Shown here piece by piece: positions 13,226 to 25,884 of a stretch of 64,000 nt of DNA (positions are counted from its first letter, which is position 1; each line of letters opens with the position of its first letter). This stretch comes from Ochotona curzoniae (Eukaryota; Chordata; Mammalia; Lagomorpha; Ochotonidae), in NCBI RefSeq assembly GCF_017591425.1, contig NW_024464918.1, positions 23,216,001 to 23,280,000 on the forward strand, read 5' to 3'. The position numbers were made by a program, and so were the translations under genes. Under the pieces are notes generated by a model. The model made no database searches and was not told where the DNA came from. It saw only the letters and a program-made list of their open reading frames with translations.

Positions 13226-13955
13226 TGTCTTACTATTAATGTTATTTTTATCAGCACTATCTTTGGGGAGAAGCAGATGTGGAAATCTCACCCTGATCCT
13301 TAGGCATACTGGGAAAGAAAGATGTTGTAAAGCAGAGAAGCAATGTGGACCAGTGCTTGTTGTCTCAGGACCTAAAAACCCTATCGAAGACATCCACACA
13401 GCTCCCACGGCACCTCGCACGGCAGCACACCTCCAGGCCGACTTTACCCTATGGCCTGATTGGCGTTCACTGTTCCTGACTTCACACCTGTCCTCCCCAC
13501 ACGTTGCCTTTCATGAACCCAGCCACCGAGGCAGCTGCCACATCCTATGGGTGCCCATGATGTAGCCTGTTAGTGCTCTAGGTTGAAAGCTGTTTCTGGT
13601 GATGACTGTGGTAAATTATGAATGCTGGGGGAACACCAGAGGAATAAACGCAGCTAAAAGTTTAAAAAGCTCATTCGCTTTCCTTTTTTTAACAAATAAG
13701 GACTGAATGTTCACTAGTGGCAAGCACTCTTTCAGAATAGTTATTTTCAACTGGGGGTTCGTTACACCTGCAGGAGAGACTGAGCAATGTTGGGAATCAT
13801 TTTTTTGGGGTGTCACAACTAGGTGCTACTAGGTGAAGGATGCCACTCAACATTCCACAATGCATAAAATATCCCCCTACCATAAGGAGTTATGCAGCCT
13901 AAACTTGAAGAGTGTCAATGGAATCCTATTCTAGAGGCTTGGGAAAGTGACATCC
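13226..13955. other. Unassigned intergenic DNA
   Basis: No feature recognised. A 129-codon ORF at 13176-13565 overlaps the MIR and is not supported. Confidence 0.45.
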
Positions 13956-13959
13956 TCAA

Positions 13960-15290
13960 ACAAAGATTCCTGTTTTTGTAGATTATAAATTCTAAGAGGA
14001 GTAAAAGTTAGACCATAAATATAATAAGTAAACAGGAAGGCAGTCTTACTTTGAAAGAAAGAAGAGTGTGCAGGGTAAGGAGACTTAATAGCACTGGCAT
14101 GGGGTTATTTTATAGAATGGCCATAAAGAGGAGTGAAAATGTAGGCAAGTGAGGGAAATGGGAAGAGCATCCCAAGCAAAGGCAACAGCTGCAACAAAGA
14201 CCTGAAGACAGCGCAGTCTGTCAGGTATGATCCAGGAAGCCCAAGCATGGAATGCAGCAAGCCACAGGAAAGGAGTAGCAGATGAAGTCAGAGTTGAGCA
14301 AAAGTGTAGATCGTGCAGGGCCTTACAGACCCACAAAGACCTTGATATCTATCCTGAGGGATGTGATATGATCTGATTTACACTAGCTGCTTTTTGGAGA
14401 TCAGACCAAAGAGGGGGCAAGCATGGAAACAGAATCTAATTGTTCAGAGGCTGCTGTAGGAGACAATGTCATCCTACACCAGGTAGTAGTGGAGGAGATG
14501 ATAATATTTTTTTGAAGGAAGAAACAATAAGATGTGCTGCTCCATCAGAACAAATAGCGTACAAGGCCTGTGACCAGAGCAATTGGAAGAAGGGAATTCA
14601 ACAGTAAGGTGGGAATCAAAACGCTGAGCTGACTGGGACTAGAGCAGATGTGGTGAGGGAGACCAGGATGTTAGCTTTGACGATACTCAGTCTCAGGTAC
14701 CAATCACAGCTGAGTGAAGATGTTGAGTCAGCAGTTGGATATAAAGGTGCTGAGTCAGTAGCAGGATGTATACTTCTTAAGCTTACAAGAGAAATGGGAG
14801 GGGTTGTGTGAGTCAACAGAACTCAGCTGGTATATGATGTGTATAGATGGAGAAGAGATATAAGGTCTGTGCCTATGCTGCTTCAATCAAGGGCTTGGAA
14901 AGATGAAGAAAAAAAAAATAGCAAAGGAGTCCATGAAGGATTAACCAATGACATTGAAGAAAACCAAACAAGTGTATCATCCTTGAAGAAAAGTGTATCA
15001 AAGAGCAGGAAGTTGTCAGACACTGTGGGGACGGATTATTCACCTTTAGCTTTGGTGGGTGGGAACTGTTTGTAAACAGGAGGAGGGCAATTTAGGTGGA
15101 GTTTGGATTGGTTTCAAAAGATATTGGGAAAAGAAGAACTGAAGACAGGAAGCATAGATAAAAGGGGGAACAAAGAAGTTGGGCAGCAGTTGACAAAGGT
15201 AACAGAGTCAAGAGAAGGTTTGGGTAGGATGAGACCAATATGTTCCAGAAAGAAAAAAACTGATTATGTAAGGAGAGAGGTTTATTAGAG
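13960..15290 (-). mobile_element. L2 LINE remnant (3' half)
   Basis: Plus-strand text such as CAGGGCCTTACAGACCC, TGATATGATCTGATTTAC, GCAGTTGGATATA and AAGAAAAGTGTATCAAAGAG follows the order of the antisense L2 reverse-transcriptase region. Minus-strand translation at 14616-14816 includes a WYLRLSIVKANILVSL stretch resembling the conserved L2 W.SNRHLKLN.SKTELL segment. It is heavily mutated and inactive. Confidence 0.75.
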
Positions 15291-15299
15291 TTAAATCAT

Positions 15300-15535
15300 G
15301 AAGTGAGTAAGACAAGAAAAGATCTAGAAGAAGGACTTGCTACAAATAGAGTATAGAAAGTTTATCTTTGCAGGATGGGGAATGTCTGCCACATAAATCA
15401 TTTGGACTGGCCCTGCCAAGGCAACCACAGGCGGAACTCAAATCCAATAAATCTATGGTGGGCTAATTTTTAAGTTAATAATTGTGTATGGCCTGAGACT
15501 GGTGCTATAAATATCCAAATGAAAATACATTTCCC
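15300..15535. other. Intervening block between L2 segments
   Basis: Contains GGACTGGCCCTGCCAAGGC and GCTAATTTTTAAGTTAATAA, which look like an old repeat (DNA-transposon type), but I cannot name it. Confidence 0.3.
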
Positions 15536-15539
15536 CCAA

Positions 15540-15885
15540 CCCTGGATAGTAACAAGAATAAAGGCAGGAAGATGAAAGAAAATGAAAAGAGATTATGGTT
15601 TTTTCTGATTGCCTCAGTTTTCTCAACAAAGTATAAAATCAACTTCCAGTTGAACATGAGGACTACAGAGAAGACACTGGAGACTTAGAGAAGCCAATGT
15701 GTGAAACAGTTGTCTAGGATATAAGAGAGTGAATGAATCAAGAAGAAAGAACATGACTGCCTGGCAGCACACAGAGCCACTGAAGTTTCAAAGCCATCCT
15801 TTAAAGTCAGATCTGCTAATGTGGTGATGGGATTTTCTCCAGAACATTTAGCTGCACAGATATAGATCAGAGAAGGCACAGGTTA
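15540..15885 (-). mobile_element. L2 LINE remnant (5' part)
   Basis: TTGCCTCAGTTTTCTCAAC, AGAGAGTGAATGAATCA, TGCCTGGCAGCACACAG and GATGGGATTTTCTCCAG follow the next upstream L2 reverse-transcriptase segment, collinear with the copy at 13960-15290. Confidence 0.65.
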
Positions 15886-15901
15886 GATTAAACCAAAGAT
15901 A

Positions 15902-16216
15902 CAGGGGTCAGCGTTATGGTAAAGCCTGTAAGGCTATCACCTGCAATGCTGGAACGCATATGGACAATGGTTCTTGTCCCAGCTGCTCTGCTTCAGTTCT
16001 AGCTCCATGATAAAGGCCTGGGGAAAGCAGAAGACGGTCCAAGTGTTTGGCCCCTGCCACCCATGTGGGAGACCCAGATGAAACTCCTCATTCCTGGCTT
16101 CAGACTGGCCATTGCAGCCATCTAGGGAGTGAAGCAGCAGACAGTAGATCTCGATCTTTCTCTCTTGCTCGCGCTCTCTCTAGCTCCTTCAAATACTTAA
16201 AAAAAAAAAAAAAAAA
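15902..16216 (+). mobile_element. CSINE
   Basis: GGTCAGCGTTATGGTAAAGCC 5' end, CCCATGTGGGAGACCCAGATG body, CTCTCTCTAGCTCCTTCAAATA and an A17 tail. Confidence 0.85.
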
Positions 16217-16229
16217 CTTTAAAAACAGA

Positions 16230-16910
16230 TATGGTTCTCCTTCAATATGATGAAGTTAAAGAACAGATTTGAAGATACACACAAAGAAATAATTATAATA
16301 ACCCGATTCAGAAATCAAGTCAGTTAGCTTCCAATAATGTGCATTTCTATGATACAGGCATAATCTTAAACATAGAAATAAGTAGGCCTTTGCAGAGGTG
16401 AAGGTGCTGGCAGCTTCATTCTTCCATGAGCTCTGGGGTCTGGGGACTCATGCTAGGGGCTATTGGAGTGGGCCTCAGATAGCACATGTGTTTTGGTCCC
16501 AAAGGTGAGTGAGAAGAGGGGAGGGAAAGGCCCCAGGGTAATGTAGTGCATCCATGGACTATGTCTGGGATCTCGCTCATGTACTTGTGTCCTGGTGACC
16601 TGCACGTGTGCAGGAAGACCGGGTCTGGAAACCCATTTATGATCTTGGGTCTCTGGTGGACAGCCAGAGCTTCAGGACAGCGTGTCACCCCACCAGAAGT
16701 CTGGGCTTGGGAAGACTGGCCTGGGAAACCCATGTGCTCCCAGGCACAGAGACTACAGATTGCTCAGGGAAGAGGGACAGGTCACATTAGGCTGGGCCAT
16801 GACACTAACCAGCATGTGAGAGAACCATGTCTGGTAGAAGACTCTGTGGGGGATATGTGGGCCCACCCCTGTGGAACTGCAATTTCCACACTGGTTTGCT
16901 TAAGAGCTGG
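16230..16910. other. Unassigned intergenic DNA
   Basis: No repeat recognised. ORFs at 16416-16938 on both strands have no recognisable domain. Confidence 0.4.
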
Positions 16911-16912
16911 GA

Positions 16913-16978
16913 ATGGTGGACCTGGCACTGTAGCCTAGTGGTTAAAGTCCTTGCTAAACTAAGGTGTCAAGGAGAATA
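16913..16978 (+). mobile_element. CSINE 5' fragment
   Basis: CTGGCACTGTAGCCTAGTGG TTAAAG is the SINE 5' end (A-box side), breaking off after about 60 bp. Confidence 0.6.
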
Positions 16979-17059
16979 CATTTGTTCTGAAAATATCAGC
17001 TTTAGGATATCTATGATGTAGCCAAATGCAATTCCAGTGTGCAGTTATCACCAGATCTG

Positions 17060-17835
17060 GTACTCAGAGAGGAGCAGGAGGGACAGAGTGTAAGAGAGAA
17101 TAAAAGAGGAGGGGTGAAAGAGAGATTGATTTAAGAATTATCTGCAAATACAGTAACTGAAGCCATTGGAATGGACAAGACAATCTATCATCTATGCAGT
17201 CTATGAAGAAAGTAGATCTAAGCCAAACTCCTGAAGCACAGCAGCAGTGAAGGAATGCATATGAGAAGGCAGACGCCAAGACAGAAGGCCAAGAACCAAC
17301 CAGAAAAGTAGGAAGGAAAAAAATTCTAAGACTGTGAAGCCATGGGAGCCAAAAGAACAGGATGTTTAAGAAGGAAGCAGTGGGGGACCCAGTGCAGTAG
17401 TCTAATGGCTAAGGTCTTCACCTTTCATGTGTCAGGATCCTGTATGGGCGCAAGTTTGTATCCCATCTGCTACACTTCCCATCCAACTCCCTGCTTGTGG
17501 CCTGGGAAAGCAGTCAAGGATGGCCCAAAACCTTGGGATCCTGCACTTGCATGGGAGACCCAGAAGAGGCTCCTGGCTCCTGGCTCCTGGCTTTGGATCA
17601 GCTCAGCTGTGGCCATTGTAGTCACTTGAGGGGTGAGTCAGCAGATGGAAGATCTTTCTCTCTTATCTCTTCTTCTCTCTGTGTATCTAATTTTCCAATA
17701 AAAATAAATAAATGTTTAAAAAAAAAAAAGAAGGAAGGAGTGGGCAGTAATATTAAATATTGCCAAGAGATCCAATACACAGGCTTGGAAATGGCCACTG
17801 GATCTTACAATGGCAGCACCAAAGGCAAACACCAC
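17060..17835 (-). mobile_element. Second L2 LINE remnant, split by a SINE
   Basis: GAGAGATTGATTTAAGAATT, CTGAAGCCATTGGAATGG and (after the SINE) TATTGCCAAGAGATCCAAT, GAAATGGCCACTGGATC follow the antisense L2 order. The SINE at 17385-17727 interrupts it. Confidence 0.6.
17385..17727 (+). mobile_element. CSINE, full length, inside L2
   Basis: Complete copy with AATAAAAATAAATAAATG tail. A 17-bp target duplication starting AAGAAGGAAG with one mismatch flanks it (17368-17384 and 17728-17744). Confidence 0.95.
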
Positions 17836-18300
17836 ATCCTACAGGGAGCCAAGGAGTGGCTGCAAGTGGCAATGTTAGAGACAACAGCTGTGAATTACTC
17901 TTTGAGAAGCTCACTATAGCTACATGTGAAGAAACTGAAGAACCGGGGATAAATCCACATGAATTCTCTTACAAGACATCCTGGATGTGGGGACCTGGCC
18001 AGGAAAACCTTGCCACAGAGATTTCCAAGGCAAGTTCCTCCAAATTCTCTGTAAGAAGACGGTTGTGAGCTAACTTATCCCAAAGGACCTTTCTTGAACT
18101 AAAATCATACTCCACTCAGTAGGCTCCATGAATCGGCCCCCTTCTAATCACTTCAGTGACTATTCTTAGGACGGCTTCCACATGCTCCAAGTTTCTTTTC
18201 AATCACTGCAGTAGCATGAAATGGCAGCTCGCAACATAAAATACAGCAGAAATTCATCAGAAGATGGCAGCAACTGACCAGTTCAACAACAAACAAAACC
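17836..18300. other. Unassigned intergenic DNA
   Basis: No feature recognised; it may contain further decayed L2. Confidence 0.4.
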
Positions 18301-18307
18301 TTTCAAA

Positions 18308-18640
18308 AGGGCATGATCACCTAGTGGCTAAATCCTCGCCCTGCACGCACCAGAATCCCAAATGGGCACTGGTTCATATCCCAACTGCTACACTTCCCTT
18401 TCAGCTCCCTGCTTGTGGCCTGGGAAGGCAGTAGAGAATGACCCAAAGCCTTGGGACCCTGCACCTGTGTGGGAAAGCTGGAGGAAGCTCCTGGCTTTAG
18501 ATCAGCTCCGCTCCAGTCATTGCAGCCACTTGAAGAGTGGACCAGCAGACAGATCTTTCTGTACCTCCTTCTCTCTATAAATCTTTCACTTTCCAATAAA
18601 AATAAACAAATATTTTTTTTAAAAAACTTTAAAAAAAAGA
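18308..18640 (+). mobile_element. CSINE, full length
   Basis: CACCTAGTGGCTAAATCCTC to TTTCCAATAAAAATAAACAAA and an A-rich end. TTCAAA(A)GGG flanks both sides. Confidence 0.9.
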
Positions 18641-18644
18641 CAAT

Positions 18645-19530
18645 TATTCAAAGGGAAGCTCACACACGCAGCTAAAGGATGAGAAAGGACAGAAACCAAA
18701 GAAATTTGAGACAGGGACTGGTGAGATCTCCTATAGATAGTACTTACAGAATACAGCCCGCGTGACTCACAAACTAACCTTCAGCTTGGAGAGGGAACTG
18801 TGCCTTAGCTGATAGTCCCATGAAGAGAGACAGTGGAGGGACTCCAAGGAAAAATAAGGTGCTGGGGGCGGGAAAGGGGTTTTGGAAGAAGAATGTCATT
18901 TACTGTGAGTCCTGGAGTCTGTAGCCACATGCACAATGCCATGAGGTTAAGCCTTGAATAACACAAACCCAAGCCAAATTGCTTTATAGCATAGCTTTCT
19001 TCACCAGCAGCACTTCGTCCTCGGTGCTTTAGTCTAGGTGTCTCCTTCCTAGACTTCATGACACACACGAATCTCACAATCTCGCAGAACATACTGTTGC
19101 CACAGCCCTGGCCCATCATCCTTCCCTTCTGATCTGCAAACCCAGCCTGAGACATGGAGGGCTAGAAAGCCTGAGCTGTGTGCTTTCCTGAACTAGCTTG
19201 TGATGAGCAGAGACTTCTCTAAGAGAAGAGTCAGATCCTACAGTGTGCTTTTGAGATGCTTCCATTTGGCTGAATCCCCAGAAGCAGGACCCAGAGAGCA
19301 ATCCAACAGCCACTTTTCTTTGTGTTGTGTCTATGCAGCAGGCTGAGAATCCTAGTGCTCTTTTTGCTAAGCTCACATACCTTTTTGTCACCCAAGACTA
19401 GAACGGTCCTGTATGAATCTCATCCATCACTTAACTGCATGCAAAAAAGTAATGCTAAGATCTATCTTCTCCTAAATTAAGGCAAAGAGAAAGGATTGCA
19501 AAATGCTAAAGGCAAACAGGATTTTTTTCT
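18645..19530. other. Unassigned intergenic DNA
   Basis: ORFs on the minus strand (18805-19391) have no recognisable domain. Confidence 0.4.
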
Positions 19531-19532
19531 TT

Positions 19533-19803
19533 CAAGATTCATTTGCTTCTTTAAAAGTCAAAGTTACATAGCGATAGCAAGAGAAAGAGAAATGCCTTTG
19601 TTTCATCTGCTACTTTATTCTCAAGTGACTAAACCACCCAGGGCATAGCCAAGGTGAAACCACAAGCCACAGATTCCATCTGGAACTCCCACATAGGTAG
19701 CAGAGGCCCAGGCATATTAGCAGGGAGTAGGATCAGAAGTAAAGCAGCTGGGATTTGAACCAGCACTCATATGGGACATTGACATGGCCATAACACCAGC
19801 CCC
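19533..19803 (-). mobile_element. Older CSINE
   Basis: Diverged minus copy: CAAGATTCATTTGCTTC at the tail and GGATTTGAACCAGCACTCAT (B-box region), ending CATAACACCAGCCCC. Confidence 0.75.
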
Positions 19804-19804
19804 T

Positions 19805-21655
19805 ACTAGTGTTGTTGCTTACTTAACTAATATCCACTGTCTTGGGGTAAAGAATACAGAATGGCTTCATTTGTGCCTAAGTTTCAGTCTTTACAAAAAT
19901 GACAGGGGTCACTGCTGGTGTTATGGGCTGGTACACTTCTGGAAGACCAAGTCCAGGGCCCATGCCTGGTGTGGAGGCTGTGAATTGCTTGAGGAAGGGG
20001 CTTTGGGATTGTGCGTGATTGGGGACTACCAAGGGAGTACTTTACAGACATAGAACAGCTTCTGGGTAATTCCAAGAACCATGCCATTGCACTCACAGTG
20101 GACAGCATGCCCAGAAGCACCCAGGGGTCATGACAGTCAGATCATCTAGGTCAGGAAAAGATATCAAGTGCCTTGGCAGAGAATGGAAAACAGAACAAGT
20201 TGGAAAATTCTTCTGGCCTAGCTTTGGCAGCAGGTGTCTGGGTGTGTGGATTCACTAAAGCGAACTTTGTCAACCAACAGAACTTGGAAAGATTTTCTCA
20301 ACCCTGGAGCATCAAAATCAACAGCAATTCAGAACTATCAAAACTGCTGAAATAATGCAATTGAAATGTTTTTCCCCACATCAGGGTCTCTAAGATGATA
20401 CTGGATGGTACAGATGGCAGCAAAGAGCAATCCACTCCCTGTGGATTCAGGAGGAAAGAAAAATCAGAAATATTTGTTCCACCCACCTTCCTCCATGACT
20501 CAACTCTCCCCACCCTAATCACTGGCTCACGCAAGGCCTGCATCCTTTTCAACTAGGTGAACAAAGTCCAAACTCCCAGGACCTACAAATGCAGCCTTAC
20601 TTGGAAGGAGGAGCCCTGCTGAGGAGTAGGATGACTGTATTCCAACTGAAGTGGGGGATTTCAGAGACAGAGGCATGCTTGCAGGGGGGATGTCAAGGTG
20701 GATACTGCTGGGATATTTCCCAAACCAGGCAGCTCTTGGAGAACACAGGCCAATAGATGATAAATGAGGAGAAAGCCCTGGTCAGGGCCTTTCCTCTTGA
20801 AACTCTGAACACCTAAGTCACCTTCATCCAAGGGCAGGACACTTTAGGGAAGTGGTACAAGGCCCTTATCTGAAATCCAAGTAAAAACATCCATAATAGA
20901 ACGAGCACAGATGGAGGGAGCCATGAGCAAAGCCAAGGAGTCAGCAAGGTGCATCTGCTCACATTCTGAACAGCAATAGAGCCGGACCACAGAGCATGTG
21001 GTTCCACACAGCATCACAAACGAGCCGGAGCCCCACGTGGACCAACATGGACTAATCTCAACCCTAAGATGCTGTTTAAAAACCCCTGGGCACCCCAAAT
21101 CATTGTTGAACATGCATGTGTCAAGCCCAGGTAACTTCAGCCCAGTGGTTTCTTTTGGGGCATATGAGCAGAGAAACACAAAACAGAATTTGGAAGCCCA
21201 TGGCAAGTGTGAAAAGCTCATGCTTCCTAACCACAGGCCAGCGCAGGTGAACTTCCGTCATCATGCCACAGTCACCCACCACCTCAAGAGCCATGCAGCT
21301 GCATTGTTTCCACTTGGCACCAGAAAACTGAGGCCCGGAGAAGGATTCAGTGTTTTGGGGGTTTTTTTGTGTGTTTTTTTTTTTTTAAATCTCTCCCTGA
21401 GTTCCAACTCTGGAACCTAGTATTTGTAAGACAAGGGAACAGTTTCAGTCCTGCTCAAAACTCCTGTATGGGAGCAGGCCACCTCTCTGAAGGATCAGAG
21501 GCGCACTTGAACCTGAGAGCCTGTGATTGGCTCACAGTGCAGCCCTGCTCTTCTGCAAGGCTGGGGGAGGAGGGGTAAATGGCAGCATTTAGCTTTTGTG
21601 ACTGAACCATGGGGGCCTTGGAACCCTTCCACCCACTTGAAAAACGGTCGCCCAG
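19805..21655. other. Unassigned intergenic DNA
   Basis: A poly-T tract at 21376-21387 is the only simple sequence. No exon-like ORF is supported. Confidence 0.4.
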
Positions 21656-21659
21656 CTGA

Positions 21660-21910
21660 CATTAATAGAAAAAGACCATTAAAAAGCTTTATGCGATTCT
21701 GTTCCCCTGGTTCTGGTCCCTCTTTGCTTTTGTTGCTGCTGGCATTTTATGAATTATGGATGTGCCTAGGTGCGGCTGCTCCCCCGCTTCCTCTGTAGTG
21801 CCGTCCGCTCCCCACGCCTGCATCGCATCCTTCCTCTGAGCTGCTGAGCGCACGGCCCAGACCCCACATCAGTGTAATTAGCGCGCCGCACACAGCTCGG
21901 GTGTCAGGAC
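21660..21910. promoter_or_regulatory. Candidate noncoding element
   Basis: Unique block with CATTAATAG, CCATTAAAAAGC, TTATGAATTATGG and GTAATTAGCGCGCCGC. Homeodomain-type cores sit beside a small CpG cluster. Function inferred only from composition. Confidence 0.25.
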
Positions 21911-22317
21911 TGCTTCCACTCACTGCCAGCCTCCTGCCAGGCCCTGTCATTCACACGGAAGGCGGCCAGGCGGATGGGGCCTAGGCAGCAGGGGACGGAA
22001 CATTCATGGAGAAAGCACAGGATCCCCGACTCCTGACGTGGGTGTGGGGAGTGCAGCTGCTACAGGGGGTTGGCAGCTGCCTTACACATGGTCCCATCTC
22101 AAAGCCAGCGTGGGGAGACTGGTTACAGGGGGTATACAAGAAGGGTGGATGAGAAAGCCTATTGTGCCTTGAACTGGACCAGGGTTGGGCAGGGGTCCAC
22201 CAGACCCGGGTACCCCAACATAAGCTGCTGCTCAGTGTGTCCTGCCAGAGGTAATGGGCAATATTAGGAGGTGATGTACTAAGAGGCACATTTCATTTAG
22301 TGGATTTATATTGAAGG

Positions 22318-22650
22318 ATTTTTTTTGTAACTTTTCATTTATTTTCATCTGCTTAAAAAGCAAAATGCCAGCAATCCTCCCACCTGCTGCTTCACTCCCC
22401 AAAGGCCCCTAACAGCCAGGGTTGGGCCAGATGGAAGTGAGAAGCCTGGAACTCCATCCTGGTCTCCCATGCAGGTGGCAGGAGCCCAAAACACTTGAGC
22501 CATCCTCTGTGGCCTCCTGGAAGGATTATCAGGACACTGGATCAGAACTGCAGCAGCCTGGACTCTAACTGGTACTCAGACCTGGGATTTGGGGGTCCCA
22601 TACAGTGGAGCAGCCCCATCTGCCAAAATGCCCACCACTAAGGTTCACCC
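22318..22650 (-). mobile_element. Older CSINE
   Basis: TTTTCATTTATTTTCATCTGC tail side, CCTGGTCTCCCATGCAGG body and CCAAAATGCCCACCACTA end; strongly diverged. Confidence 0.7.
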
Positions 22651-22654
22651 CTCT

Positions 22655-24635
22655 GTACATCTATATTACATATCTCCAAATCTCTAATTTCATAGATATT
22701 GCATGATCTTACCTGCATTTTTATTTTAGAAAAATTGTGCACAGGTAATCTGTTGATATGGCCAACATGGTTAAGGGCAAATGACAGAAGTCTGGCAAGA
22801 GCTGCAAAAGGGTAAGAGAGCAGGCCACCTGCCTTCCCTCTCATCCCAACTCCCACCCCGCCCCATGCTGCATGCAACACCACTTAGGAGTTCGGGATTC
22901 GAATGCAAGAGTTTCACAGATTCTGGAATGGCAGGCCTTCACTGTGAGCTGCTTGAGGTGGGGAAGCCTTACCCACCTACCCTTTTATCCCAGGCCCTAG
23001 GAGCTCCTCAACATTTGCTCAGAAACCAATGACTGCGGGCCAATGCTTTGTCCTCTTTCTTCAGATGAACCTGCAGCCCACAAACTTCAATGAATACTCC
23101 AAGAACACCAAGTGAGAGTAAAAACTCAGGTGTCCCACTTGCTGGTTACTGCACTATGTGTCCCTGCCTCCCACTCTCTTCTATTCTGTGACCCCAAGGC
23201 CATCCACTGCCTCCACCACCTTCCGCATCTTGTCTAAACTGTGGGAATCCAGATGTAGTAGAAAAAGTGAGAAGGGAAGGAAGAAAGGACCAGGCATATC
23301 AAGTTCATTGTGGCCCTCATGAAAGCCCTCTACTAGTCTCTTCCCAAACAGCCATAGAAGGGCTGCTCTGGTAAATAAAGGAGACAAAGAGAGGAGGGTG
23401 GTGACCCCAGGGCAGCCCCATGCCATTTGGCACCGAGGCTGAGGGGAAACAAGATGTGCATGTAGATTTCATTTCTTTGGAGTGTTCTTCCTAAGCCAGG
23501 AGAGTTACAAGATGTACAAAGTTTACTTAGTAGATTCGTTCATGCTCCCATCTCTGGGGTTAATATTTAATTAGCCAGTTTTTAAAAATGCATACCACCA
23601 CCAGGGCGACTGCTGCAGTGCTTGTCTCTTCCCTCTGGGATGTGGGGTTCAGTCACAGGATTCTGGATTTCTCCTGGTTCCCATGGAAACCTTCACCACT
23701 GGGTGACTCCAGGCCACGCACAGAGGAGTGCTGACGAAGGGTCCGTGTCCGGACACAGGCGAGTTTACAGCATTCTGGAATCTCCCCCAAGGGTTTCCCC
23801 AGAGGCCATGTGACTAAGTGTGGCCAGTGTTGAGGACTTGTTTCTTCCAAGGGCAACCTCTCACAGTCCTGGAGTGTTCTGATAGCATCACATGCTTCCT
23901 GTAGATCAATGTCAAGTCACTACCTCTGGTGATGCTAGGTCAACGATTTGTGGCCACAGAAACCAAACTGAACTCCTTTATCCAAGTTTCTACCTATCGT
24001 CCTTATTTGAGCACTTCATATTTGTGTTTTTTCTTCTTCAACTTAGGAGTTGCATTATGAGATGGATTGAAACATCTGTGGGAAACAAAAAGCTACACAT
24101 TCTTTGAGTTTAACTCAAACCCAATATATTTTGTCGCATGAGATTTTCTTTGGTCAAGCTATGTTTTCCAGTCCTTTGCCTCTGCAATTGTATGAAACTA
24201 CATATAAATTTTTAATTTGCATTTCTATTTAAATTCTACCCTGAAATAGGGTTCATCAGTCCAACCTCTTGAGATCAGTCCAAACTCAGTGCTCACTGAC
24301 TTTGTGCTTGCTCCCATCCCTGTGTCATGCCTTCCTTCCAGGTTTCCGTGTCACAGATAAATACTGAGCAGGAGAATGGAGGACAGAGCCCTGGACTGGA
24401 GACAGGTTTGCAGTAGAGCAGTGGCCATCTCTGTGCCCAGGGGCAGCATCTCACACCAAGAGCCTTCTCTGGCGTCTCCCCATTTTTCTTCCTTCAGGTG
24501 TTTCCCAAATCCAAGGATGGCCACTTAGCCCAGGCATCACACAGCCTGGAGAATTCAAGTTTCCAAGAGCAACATTTAATCAAGAGCACTCAGTGGATGA
24601 ATGTCCAGCTTTTCATATTTCCAAGCAAGAATTCA
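22655..24635. other. Unassigned intergenic DNA
   Basis: No gene or named repeat. 23540-23600 has an AT-rich ATATTTAATTAGCC motif. 24100-24240 is AT-rich. Confidence 0.4.
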
Positions 24636-24639
24636 GCAC

Positions 24640-24888
24640 AAAGCCAGCATTCCATAAGGGCACCAGTTCATGTCCCAGTTGCTCTGCTGCCGATCCAGCT
24701 CCCTGCTATCATTTCTGGGAGAGCAGAGATGGATGACCCAAGTGCTGAAGTTCCTATACCCATCCAGGAGCCTGGCACATCTGGGATTAAACCAGCCAAT
24801 GGAAGATCTCTTTCTCTGTCTCTCCTTGTCTCAATCTATAATTCTGCCTTTCAAATAAAATAAAATAAAATATATTTTTTTTAAAAAT
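24640..24888 (+). mobile_element. CSINE, partial
   Basis: CCATAAGGGCACCAGTTCATG through GCCTTTCAAATAAAATAAAA; internal deletions. Confidence 0.8.
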
Positions 24889-24911
24889 CTCTGAGGTGTG
24901 ACTCTGGAATC

Positions 24912-25192
24912 CTTGTGGCTTTTTTTGAAAGTCAGGTATACAGAGAGGAGAGACAGAGAGGAAGATCTTCCATCTGTTGATTTACTCCCCAAGTGGCTGC
25001 AATGGTCGTAACTGAGCTGAGTCAAAGCCAGGACCCTACTCTGGGTCTTTCATGTAGGTGCAGGGTCCCAAGGCTTTGGGCTGTCCTCAACTGCTTTCCC
25101 AGGCCACAAACAGGATGCAAAGTGGGGATGTCAGGATTATAACCAGCACCCATATGGGATCCCAGCATGTTCAAAGAGAACAGTCCAGCACC
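24912..25192 (-). mobile_element. CSINE, partial
   Basis: GAAAGTCAGGTATACAGAGAG through CACCCATATGGGATCCCAGC. Lies tail to tail with the preceding plus-strand copy, so the pair forms an inverted repeat. Confidence 0.85.
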
Positions 25193-25571
25193 CTGGACTC
25201 ACGTTTTGAGTTGGCCCATTGGCTGCAATCGGTCCTTGTAAAAGAGACACAGAAGTATCCCAGTAGGGGCAGCAAGAGAAGCCACATGCCCCTTACTAAC
25301 AACCCTGGCTGGGTTGTCACACCAGCTTCCCCCATGCTTCTCAACTCAAGCTGTGCATTATAATTATTATTCCAGCAGTTTTTGAAAACATTGGTTCCTG
25401 TACCTCGCACATTCCTTTGGATTCTCACAGTTGAGCTGAGCGATAACTAAGACAGGCTTTCTGACCAATGTACACATTTTTTTTATTGGGTTTGCCTTGG
25501 ATCAGTCGGCTTCATCAGCACTTCATCTTGGAGTTTCTAGGAACAGAGTTCAGCAAAGAAATTATAGATAG

Positions 25572-25880
25572 GAACAGGTGTTTGGCACAGTGGGCATGAT
25601 GCTGCTCAAGAGGCCTGCATCCCATATCAGAGTTCCTGGGTTTGGGTGTCAGCTCCCATGCTTCTGATCCAGCCTCGTACTAATGTGCAAATGTTGCCCT
25701 GAAGGGCAATAGTTCTTGGTTCTCTGCCACTTACGCGGGACATTCAGATTGAGTTCCAGGCTCCTGGCTTTGTTCTGGCCCCAGTAGTATCTGTTGTGGG
25801 TTTCTGGGGAGTGAACCAACAGACAGGAGATCTGTCTCTATTTCTCTATCTTGTAAATTAAAATAATAATAATAATAATT
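25572..25880 (+). mobile_element. Older CSINE
   Basis: GGTGTTTGGCACAGTGGGC 5' end, CATCCCATATCAGAGTTCC body and an AATAATAATAATAATT tail. Confidence 0.8.
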
Positions 25881-25884
25881 GGAT

